Positions 55,035-64,000 of a stretch of 64,000 nt of DNA are shown here, piece by piece. The first letter of the stretch is position 1, and each line of letters opens with the position of its first letter. The notes below the pieces were generated by a model, which worked only from the letters and a program-made list of their open reading frames with translations, did no database searches and was not told the origin of the DNA. A program made the translations under genes and the position numbers. Source of the stretch: Macrostomum hystrix (taxonomy: Eukaryota > Platyhelminthes > Macrostomidae); contig CATNEN010000038.1 of assembly GCA_950097015.1 (NCBI GenBank), positions 1,054,001-1,118,000 of the forward strand. Reading direction: 5' to 3'.

Positions 55035-56493
55035 TCATACAGAGGACGTGCGGCTCTGCTCTTGCGACTGTCGCTTGCTTCCGAATGGCGCGTCGATAAT
55101 GTCGTGTCTTAGCGCTGATGACTCGACTGCAGCCCCGTTGTTGTGCCGCCTTAGTCGACTGTCGGCTGAGTGTCCCGACATCCCGTCATCTGACTGGCGG
55201 TCATGCAACGACGGATCGTTGAGCCACTTCAGGAAAGTCTCCTTCAAAACTTCGGCGGTCACAATGTCACCGGCGGTCTTGTTCACGATGGCCAACACGA
55301 ACTGACCGTCTGTGCGAAGAAACGTGCCTACGAAGCTCTTCTCCAGCTGCGGATGGCGTTGGAAGCGCATTGATATGTCGGGATTCGAGTCCAGGCTCTC
55401 AGCAATCTTCAAGTACTTTTTGACGGTGCTGTATCGACTCGGGCTGAGCAGCAGCCGTAGCAGCCAGCGACTCATGGACAAAATGTTGAGCGTCAGGATG
55501 ATGACCACCCAGAACCAGATGCCGATGTAGAACTTCTCGTTCAGCATGTTGACGGGCAGGACGCACTGCAGGGTGTACTGTCTCGGCTCGCCGACGTTGC
55601 GAATCTCGAACCGGCAGTGCGTCACCCTGGGAAACACGTTGCTGGTCTGCCAAGTCTTGTTGTTGGCGATATCGCTGAGAATCTGCAGTCCGAACGAGGT
55701 GATGTTGAGGCCCAGGAAGCTGCGCATCAGGTGGAGCTGACCGATGCAGTTGGCCACGTAGCATGACTTGACGAAGATGTAGGTGAAGGCGAAGTACATT
55801 GAGAAGGCCGGCTTGCCAAACAAGAATGAGGCGAGTCGCTTGCAGCAGGTCTTCTGGCGATAGCGCGAACGGTAACGAATGAATTTGAGCAGCGAGTCGG
55901 ACAGGAAGGCGATCTTCTTCAGCCGATCTTCGGCGTTGGAGCTGTCGCCCTCGACCTTGGAGGCCTGCAGCGCCAGCTGGCGCATGTCGATGCCGACGTT
56001 CGTGCTGAGCAGCAGCCAGATCAGATGCGGCACGTAAAACAGCGCGGCCTGAGCCATCAGGATGAACGGCACCCACTGGTAGTAGTCTGGAGGCCAGGTG
56101 TGATCAAGCTACCGTCAGTCTTACGCAAGCGTCCGTATTCCAATTTCAATATAAGCATAAAGAGCATGCACAGCCGATTCGGAACTCACAAATGGTGCGT
56201 CCCTCGCCAGGAGTTTTGCCATGATGGATGGGCACATTCGGATCATAATAGAAGGTGTTCTCAATCCAGCAATAGTTCTCGGCGTATTTCATTCTTGAGT
56301 CGTCCAGTTCCTTGAGGCTCCAGCACTGGATGGGCTCAAACACGTACTGCTTCATGCCGACCACAGTGGCTACAGCGATGAGCAAGGCCGGGGTCACTAC
56401 GTAGTTGAGACGGTCGAAATAGTCCTCGGCACCCTTGGGGCTGGACTTGGCTGAGCCGGCGAGCTTTCGGAAGCTGTCTAAGTATCCCTCCAT
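55035..56493 (-). CDS. Innexin B (gap-junction channel protein)
   Basis: Minus-strand exons 56493-56190 and 56086-55035 join in phase, 451 aa. It has the same plan as innexin A: CWSLKEL and ENYCWIENTFYYD in the first loop, the YYQWVPF signature, four membrane segments, and second-loop cysteines in THCRF and LQCVLPVN. Exon 1 is only about half identical to innexin A at the protein level. About 650 bp from the exon 2 start differ at only a handful of bases, even keeping GGCCTCCAG at the acceptor. After LLSPSR the two diverge abruptly, and innexin B has a longer, His/Asp/Ser/Gln-rich cytoplasmic tail. The 103-bp intron is short and repeat-free. Opposite orientation and 30 kb separation favour gene conversion over recent whole-gene duplication. 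Confidence 0.95.
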
Positions 56494-56764
56494 TGTTGGC
56501 AGCTGGTCTGCTAGCGGCTGGCTTCAACGGAATCTGCGCTGAACACTTTTCGGTTTAGAAATGCGAGAGCAAATGAACAACTGAACTGGCTAGATTCACC
56601 AAGTAGTACTCACCAAGTACTCAAGGGCTACCAGCGAAGGCGGGATAAGTGGATTAAAGCTTGTGTTATGCAAGATGTTACCCCCGACTGGTATCAACAA
56701 TGACCTTGTCGTCAAACAAATGTGCATCTGATAGACAAAAGTACACCTGTTAGACAATTAGCAA
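56494..56764. other. 5' flank of innexin B
   Basis: No exon recognised. A degraded unit of the CTGTTAGACA repeat lies near 56727-56760. Confidence 0.5.
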
Positions 56765-56990
56765 GACACTCTGCAATGCTTCAGTTCACCCAGCTGTTAA
56801 ATGGGTACCAGCATTAGCTGGGATAATTTAAGGTGGGTGTGGCGTCCCCCCAGTCCATGGACTGAACAGCTGTACGCAGCCTTCAGATGCGCCGCGCAAT
56901 AGCTGCGGCTTTGCTGTTGGCTGCACATCTGATCCGATTGGGGCAGGTGTAGTCGATTATTATTAATTAATTATTAGACAATATTACACC
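56765..56990 (+). mobile_element. SINE family B, 3' part
   Basis: Contains CAGCTGTTAAATGGGTACCA, a run of C before CAGTCCATGGACTG, and a 3' end GATTATTATTAATTAATTAT typical of an AT-rich retroposon tail. The tRNA-like head is not seen. Confidence 0.6.
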
Positions 56991-57569
56991 TGCTCAAAAA
57001 ATATTCTTACCTGGAACTGCTTCTCTGGCAGGTTCGGAAAATTGGCAGAAGAGGCAAGCAAGAGCCGGAGGTCCTATAATTTATTACGACTTCGCAAAAC
57101 CAGTTAAATTGTTTCTTAGAAATTCGAGGCGAAAAGTTTGCGTCTTTCGGTTGAAAGCAAGAATTTTATTGTAGTGTGTAGTGGATAATGCAATCGGTAT
57201 CTACAAATAGTCGTTGAAGCGCAGAACACAGAGCCACAGGAAGTTAGGCTGAATCGCGAACCCATATGGTTTTCTAGTCCGCTGATGTGTGATTCGATAC
57301 GCTTGACTTACACAAATTTTTGTCTTCTTCTTTAGATACTGCACTAGACGATACAGTTTCCACGGGCGCAAAATCTAGTCGAATATTTCTTACCAGGGCT
57401 GCTCTACCTTGCCGCACCATTATTGTGCTTGAGTAGATTTCTATTTAGACTAGCATAGAGCCTGTGCATTGAAATTTAATAGCCAAGTTATCGTTTCTTT
57501 TAGTATACTTTGCGCAGGTATTTAAAAACTTAACAACTCCTTTTGAACAAAAAAGGGGGTAAAGTGTCC
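56991..57569. other. Spacer, no gene seen
   Basis: AT-rich, no supported exon or element. Confidence 0.5.
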
Positions 57570-58650
57570 TACTGTTAGGCAGCAGTGTAGGTCCTACTGT
57601 TAGGCAGCAGTGTCCTACTGTTAGACAGCAGTGTCCTACTGTTAGGCAGCAGTGTCCTACTGTTAGACAGCAGAGTCCTACTGTTAGACAGCAGAGTCCT
57701 ACTGTTAGGCAGCAGTGTCCTACTGTTAGGCAGCAGAGTCCTACTGTTAGGCAGCAGTGTAGGTCCTACTGTTAGGCAGCAGTGTCCAACTGTTAGGCAG
57801 CAGTGTCCTACTGTTAGACAGCAGAGTCCTACTGTTAGACAGCAGAGTCCTACTGTTAGACAGCAGAGTCCCACTGTTAGACAGCAGAGTCCTACTGTTA
57901 GACAGCAGAGTCCTACTGTTAGACAGCAGAGTCCTACTGTTAGACAGCAGAGTCCTACTGTTAGGCAGCAGAATGATACTGTTAGACAGCAGTGTCCTAC
58001 TATTAGGCAGCAGAATGATACTGTTAGACAGCAGAATGATACTGTTAAACTACAGAGTCCTACTGTTAGGCAGCAGTGTCCTACTGTTAGACAGCAGAGT
58101 CCTACTGTTAGACAGCAGAGTCCTACTGTTAGACAGCAGAGTCCTACTGTTAGACAGCAGAGTCCTACTGTTAGACAGCAGAGTCCTACTGTTAGACAGC
58201 AGAGTCCTACTGTTAGACAGCAGAGTCCTACTGTTAGACAGCAGAGTCCTACTGTTAGACAGCAGAGTCCTACTGTTAGACAACAGAGTCCTACTGTTAG
58301 ACAGCAGAGTCCTACTGTTAGACAGCAGAGTCCTACTGTTAGACCGCAGAGTGTTACTGTTAGACAGCAGAGTGATACTGTTAGACAGCAAGAGTCCTAC
58401 TGTTAGACAGCAGAGTGATAATGTTAGACAGCAGAGTCCTACTGCTAGACAGCAGAGTCCTACTGTTAGACAGCAGAGTCCTACTGTTAGACAGCAGAGT
58501 CCTACTGTTAGACAACAGAGTCCTACTGTTAGACAGCAGTGTCCTACTGTTAGACAGCAGTGTCCTACTGTTAGACAGCAGAGTCCTACTGTTAGACAAC
58601 AGAGTCCTACTGTTAGACAGCAGAGTCCTACTGTTAGACAGCAGAGTCAG
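57570..58650. repeat. Minisatellite, 21-bp unit, ~51 copies
   Basis: Unit AGAGTCCTACTGTTAGACAG plus C. Spurious frames of up to 231 codons run through it. Confidence 0.96.
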
Positions 58651-59025
58651 CTGTCAGATTTGCATTAAAATGATTGTATTTGATTTGCTCATAACGTTGA
58701 CCCAAGGCAGTCTAAAAGGCATATACCTTTTTTATCCATCAGCTGGCATAAATGATCATTGCATATTCGTGCAGCAAAATGTGAACACAAGACAATCTAG
58801 TTATGGCACTAGGGTGAGTGCACAGGTAACATGCCGCATTTCCTGTTTATTCTTAGAGAGGCTTAATTGCCTGTAACATCGATATCTTTTTTGAGAGAAA
58901 ATGACCAAATTTGCTGTGCAATCATCATGATCATGATTACAGTCCAAATTATTGCATTTGCTTGAGGTCTGGACTGTCCTGTCCTGTGTTGTGATGTCTT
59001 TTTGGCGTATAACATAAATAATAGT

Positions 59026-61095
59026 CTTTCACTGTCACCCCATTCTTTCACTCTCACCCCATTCTTTCACTGTCACCCCATTCTTTCACTGTCACCCCAT
59101 TCTTTCACTGTCACCCCATTCTTTCACTGTCACCCCATTCTTTCACTCTCACCCCATTCTTTCACTGTCACCCCATTCTTTCACTGTCACCCCATTCTTT
59201 CACTCTCACCCCATTCTTTCACTGTCACCCCATTCTTTCACTGTCACCCCATTCTTTCACTGTCACCCCATTCTTTCACTCTCACCCCATTCTTTCACTG
59301 TCACCCCATTCTTTCACTGTCACCCCATTCTTTCACTCTCACCCCATTCTTTCACTGTCACCCCATTCTTTCACTGTCACCCCATTCTTTCACTCTCACC
59401 CCATTCTTTCACTCTCACCCCATTCTTTCACTGTCACCCCATTCTTTCACTGTCACCCCATTCTTTCACTCTCACCCCATTCTTTCACTGTCACCCCATT
59501 CTTTCACTGTCACCCCATTCTTTCTCTCTCACCCCATTCTTTCACTGTCCCCTCATTCTTTCACTGTCACCCCATTCTTTCACTCTCACCCCATTCTTTC
59601 ACTGTCACCCCATTCTTTCACTCTCACTCCAGTCTTTCACTCTCACTCCATTCTTTCACTCTCACTCCATTCTTTCACTCTCACTCCAGTTTTTCACTCT
59701 CACTCCAGTCTTTCACTGTCACCCCAGTCTTTCACTGTCACCCCAGTCTTTCACTGTCACCCCAGTCTTTCACTCTCACTCCATTCTTTCACTCTCACTC
59801 CATTCTTTCACTCTCACTCCATTCTTTCACTCTCACTCCAGTCTTTCACTGTCACCCCAGTCTTTCACTGTCACCCCAGTCTTTCACTCTCACTCCATTC
59901 TTTCACTCTCACCCCAGTTTTTCACTCTTACTCCAGTCTTTCACTCTCACTCCAGTTTTTCACTCTCACCCCAGTCTTTCACTCTCACTCCAGTTTTTCA
60001 CTCTCACTCCAGTCTTTCACTCTCACTCCAGTCTTTCACTCTCACTTCAGTCTTTCATTTCCACTGCAGTCTTTCACTCTCACTCCATTTTTTCACTCTC
60101 ACTCCAGTATTTCACTCTCACTCCAGTATTTCACTCTCACTCCAGTCTTTCACTCTCACCCCAGTCTTTCACTCTCACTCCAGTCTTTCACTCTCACTCC
60201 AGTCTTTCACTCTCACTCCATTCTTTCACTGTCACCCCATTCTTTCACTCTCACCCCATTCTTTCACTGTCACCCCATTCTTTCACTGTCACCCCATTCT
60301 TTCTCTCTCACCCCATTCTTTCACTGTCCCCTCATTCTTTCACTGTCACCCCATTCTTTCACTCTCACCCCATTCTTTCACTGTCACCCCATTCTTTCAC
60401 TCTCACTCCAGTCTTTCACTCTCACTCCAATCTTTCACTCTCACTCCAGTATTTCACTCCCACTCCATTCTTTCACTCTCACTCCATTCTTTCACTCTCA
60501 CTCCAGTTTTTCACTCTCACTCCATTCTTTCACTCTCACTCCAGTATTTCACTCTCACTCCATTCTTTCACTCTCACTCCATTCTTTCACTCTCACTCCA
60601 GTTTTTCACTCTCACTCCAGTCTTTCACTGTCACCCCAGTCTTTCACTGTCACCCCAGTCTTTCACTGTCACCCCAGTCTTTCACTCTCACTCCATTCTT
60701 TCACTCTCACTCCATTCTTTCACTCTCACTCCATTCTTTCACTCTCACTCCAGTCTTTCACTGTCACCCCAGTCTTTCACTGTCACCCCAGTCTTTCACT
60801 CTCACTCCATTCTTTCACTCTCACCCCAGTTTTTCACTCTTACTCCAGTCTTTCACTCTCACTCCAGTTTTTCACTCTCACCCCAGTCTTTCACTCTCAC
60901 TCCAGTTTTTCACTCTCACTCCAGTCTTTCACTCTCACCCCAGTCTTTCACTCTCACTCCAGTTTTTCACTCTCACTCCAGTTTTTCACTCTCACTCCAG
61001 TCTTTCACTCTCACTCCAGTTTTTCACTCTCACTCCAGTCTTTCACTCTCACTCCAATCTTTCATTTCCACTGCAGTCTTTCACTCTCACCCTAC
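59026..61095. repeat. Minisatellite, 19-bp unit, ~108 copies, with higher-order repeats
   Basis: Unit CCATTCTTTCACTGTCACC and its CTCACTCCAGT variants. Rare variants recur at exact multiples of 19: TTTCTCTCTCAC at 59521 and 60300 (779 bp, 41 units), and CTCTTACTCC at 59925 and 60837 (912 bp, 48 units). A 700-codon open frame spans it and is an artefact. Confidence 0.97.
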
Positions 61096-61540
61096 CCAAA
61101 TTAAGACCCTAAAAATTGCAATCATGCATTCCAGGCAACGACAAGGCTAGCAAGAATTTTCACAAACGGTAAATAAGTCATTTGTTGACGCAGTCACTCG
61201 AAAGTCTTCCAATTTTCGATGTCACAAAGTAAAACACGGGCGCAAAACTCCATACGCTCGTATTAGTGTAGTCTGACTCGCACAACAGTGCTTGAAGCTA
61301 GCGAATCTCTGAAATTACGCTCGTTTGCTTTGAAAAATGAAGCAAGTTTAAACAAAAACTTTCTAGTCAGCTTTAGGTTACTTTGATTTATGATATTGCG
61401 CTTGATAAGAATTCATGTAATAGCTTCTAAAGAACTTTCCGCATGAACTTATCGCGCACTGCTGCAGAAGTCTTGCTTTATTTTTAGACTTAAATATTAT
61501 TAAAAACGACTTATTAATATCGACTCAACGAGGTCTCCAT
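61096..61540. other. Spacer, no gene seen
   Basis: No supported exon or element. Confidence 0.5.
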
Positions 61541-61850
61541 CTCAACAAGATCCCCATCTCAACAAGATCCCCATCTCAGCAAGATCCCCATCTCAACAAG
61601 ATCCCATATCAAGTAGATCCCATATCAAGTAGATCCTATATCAAGTAGATCCCATATCAAGTAGATCCCATATCAAGTAGATCCCATATCAAGTAGATCC
61701 CATATCAAGTAGATACCATATCAAGTAGATCCCATATCAAGTAGATCCCATATCAAGTAGATCCCATATCAAGTAGATCCCATATCAAGTAGATCCCATA
61801 TCAAGTAGATCCCAAATCAAGTAGATCCCATATCAAGTAGATCCCGTTGC
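61541..61850. repeat. Minisatellite, 17-bp unit, ~18 copies
   Basis: Unit CATATCAAGTAGATCCC, with a diverged left block of CATCTCAACAAGATCCC. Confidence 0.95.
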
Positions 61851-62235
61851 AAACACAATCTAACTCCCAGTCAGCGCACTTGTCAGCAGTGATTTCTTGA
61901 GCAACAGCTTCAGTCGCCTCTGGTTCAAGTAGCATTAATCTCACTGCTCAAGTGTCACTCCTTCTGGTGGAACTTGCTCATCCTAAACTATGCCATCTTC
62001 TGCCAAACGGTTCTTGAGATTTGACTTCCACGCAGAGTTAGCAAATTCGGTCGGGTTTAGAAATGGTGAATACGGGGTTTGGATTCGTGTCGCAATTCTT
62101 TCCCGATAGCTCTCTCGGATCTCCACATTACGGTGAAAATTTTGGCCATCCATAAAAAAGTTTTGGATACTCCTAACAAGACTGACAAATCCTTCATCGA
62201 CAGTCCACGGTGCAAGGCGGCGACGATGCGCTGTG
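61851..62235 (-). pseudogene. Possible degraded helix-turn-helix transposase fragment
   Basis: On the minus strand, about 62235-62057 reads DPQRIVAALHRGLSMKDLSV, then LLGVSKTFLW, with the spacing of a helix-turn-helix as in Tc1/mariner-type N-termini. It then runs to a stop with no catalytic domain recognisable downstream. No inverted repeats were found. A short chance frame is the main alternative. Confidence 0.25.
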
Positions 62236-62239
62236 GATC

Positions 62240-62460
62240 ACGTACAGATCCACATATACAGATACAGATACATGTACAGATCCACGTATACAGATACAGA
62301 TACATGTACAGATCCACCTGTACAGATACAGATACATGTACAGATCCACCTGTACAGATACAGATACACGTACAGATCCACATGTACAGATACAGATACA
62401 TGTACAGATCCACATGTACAGATACAGATACATGTACACATCCATCTGTACAGATCCACT
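62240..62460. repeat. Minisatellite, 32-bp unit, ~7 copies
   Basis: Units of CAGATCCACATGTACAGATA plus CAGATACATGTA. Confidence 0.93.
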
Positions 62461-62823
62461 TGATTTGGGGCGCCATTATCGCTTAACAAATTGAGTTGTC
62501 TATGGCTAACTTTCTCGTGTGAATTCAAATGCTTGGCCATGGAATTCCATCGGCCGTTCCGTTTTGCATGTCCACTGTTCCACATAGCGCGACAAAGCAA
62601 TACTAAATGACAAGCACTGGGCAAATAGGGAAAGACTGCAGAGAAGTGATAATGCGGAAAGACAATCCGGAAATCTCATAGATTCTCAGAGAGAATAAAA
62701 AACGCAAGCCTCCCACCCAAAACTTTCACTTTCATTCTCTCCCAACCAATGACTTTCTTAACTCGGCCATTAGCATTCTTGGAGCCAAGGGTCTCAGAAT
62801 TTGTTTAACTGGCAAGCAGTGCT

Positions 62824-62856
<33 letters not shown>

Positions 62857-63837
62857 TCGGCAAAATCGCCCAGAAAATTGGGCAGAAACTGCCCACCAAC
62901 CCCAGATCCTAGCCATTTTGGCTTACAGTTCGCCTCCCTTTCTGGTTTCCCCCTCCCACCCTGCTCAGGGGCAAGTTGGGAAGGACTGGGGCTATACTCA
63001 GATCTTGCAAATACTGACAGACAGCATTGGGGTTGCTGCATGGTTGGGATCTGGGTATGAGTGGGATCCCCCCAGAGCAAATCGGTCAATCGGCTCCGAC
63101 CAATTCTGATCCCATCGTATATTTTATATCTACCGAATTGGCCTCACATATATCATATAGAACAGTCATTTCCACAGACTGAGACCATTGAGACTCCACA
63201 TCTTCTCCTCGCATTCCCAACATTCGCGTTCAGTTCTGGCTCTCAAATATTTGCTACCAGCGAGCGGCTGAGCTGAAAGTTGAAGGACAGACAGTTTTTG
63301 GTGGCGCGAACAGCTAATTAATCCCAGGACTTCCGTATTCAGGACCCCGTATTCAAATCCCAGGTAGATTTGAACCGAAGCCAGATATACTGCAAAATAC
63401 TCAATAAAGGTAGGATTATCATTGACTGCTTTCATATACGCTGATCAACCACGTGGCCTGGCTAATCTGTGTACTTTTATATAAAGTTAATATTGAAGCT
63501 TCTTTGAAGACAGATCCTCATTAGGATTTAATGAACTATACTATCCATAATCCCGAAACCCAGCCATGCCTACAAAGAGAATTTACTGTAGGATAAGTAC
63601 ATTGTGCTGACTTGATGCGGGAAGTGTCAGCAACGCTACTTTCATCAGACTGCAGCCCTGCGGATTAATGATTAAAACGGAAATTTGATTAGACTAGCTA
63701 CTCGTTGCCCGATAATGAAGAGATGCGACGCGATGACAGCTTTTAGGCAAAGAGAAACGGATGGGACTGCTGGGACTTGCTGGCAAAAGAGGTGAGGTGG
63801 GACAGCGGCATACGGGGGCAGTGGGAAACAAGAGGCT
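62461..63837. other. Spacer, no gene seen
   Basis: No supported exon. A (GT)n microsatellite lies at about 62827-62858. Confidence 0.5.
62827..62858. repeat. (TG)n microsatellite
   Basis: About 15 TG dinucleotides with one interruption at the left end. Confidence 0.95.
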
Positions 63838-64000
63838 GCTAGAGAGCGGGAAAGATATAGTGGGAGAGGTAAAGAGGGAGAGAATGAGAGTGGGAGAGGT
63901 AAAGAGGGAGAGAATGAGGGGGGGAGAATGAGAGTGGGAGAGGTAAAGAGGGAGAGAATGAGGGGGGAGAATGAGAGTGGGAGAGGTAAAGAGGGAGAGA
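63838..64000. repeat. Purine-rich minisatellite, ~30-bp unit, runs off the window
   Basis: Units of GTGGGAGAGGTAAAGAGGGA plus GAGAATGAG, about five copies before the right edge. Confidence 0.9.

Noticed and set aside
57575-58668. Frames of LLLDSRV or SNSRTL repeats
   Set aside because: 21-bp unit, seven codons, open on both strands; array artefact.
59002-61104. 700-codon plus-strand frame (SHSILSLSPHSF-type)
   Set aside because: 19-bp unit without stops in any + frame; three units make a 57-bp peptide cycle. No conserved domain.

Overview
The window is nuclear DNA of an invertebrate animal. Nearly every gene is split by GT-AG introns, two innexins are present (the gap-junction family of protostomes), and non-LTR, tRNA-SINE, hAT-like and Merlin-like elements lie between the genes. 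A lophotrochozoan, possibly a free-living flatworm, is my best guess, but that is inference. There are no bacterial operons, rRNA genes or CRISPR arrays.

Nine protein-coding genes could be assembled by hand with matching splice phases, apart from one missing 5' end: PDE1-type calmodulin-dependent cyclic nucleotide phosphodiesterase (+, 5826-15514, 16 exons, 658 aa); a divergent HP1-like chromoshadow protein (-, 18001-18566, 156 aa); a DHRS4-type peroxisomal short-chain dehydrogenase (-, 19385-23091, 252 aa); innexin A (+, 24905-26423, 395 aa); NDUFB7, a complex I accessory subunit (-, 27297-27689, 130 aa); a DCC-family thiol-disulfide oxidoreductase (-, 29159-29656, 5' end unresolved); mitochondrial glutamate dehydrogenase (-, 31403-36067, 528 aa); and a small type II membrane coiled-coil protein (+, 38737-43024, 182 aa). 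The ninth is a secreted or GPI-anchored mucin-like protein (+, 51090-52804, 429 aa), and a tenth gene, innexin B (-, 55035-56493, 451 aa), makes ten in all. The genes do not form one pathway. They are ordinary cellular housekeeping, signalling and junction genes.

The most striking property of the region is minisatellites. About 27 arrays with units of about 16-40 bp and different sequences occupy roughly 23 kb (about 36%). They sit in introns (PDE1, DHRS4, glutamate dehydrogenase, coiled-coil gene), just outside genes, and as long runs in the gene-poor stretches 43.4-50 kb and 57.5-64 kb. Several show higher-order duplication. Because some units are multiples of 3, or lack stop codons in several frames, they create long spurious open frames, which I do not call as genes.

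Mobile elements: a 5'-truncated, frameshifted I-superfamily-type LINE with a perfect 13-bp target duplication (1401-4277), nested in a SINE; two tRNA-derived SINE families; a 780-bp Merlin/IS1595-type DNA transposon remnant with 86-bp terminal inverted repeats and a perfect 8-bp target duplication (36964-37743); and a hAT-like MITE in a DHRS4 intron whose interior seems to have seeded a minisatellite.

The observations most worth following up are a gene-conversion-like tract shared by the two inverted innexin genes 30 kb apart, the HP1-like protein that has lost the methyl-lysine cage, the minisatellite-per-intron architecture, and a cluster of X-box (RFX-type) palindromes in the 44.6-50.5 kb gene desert.
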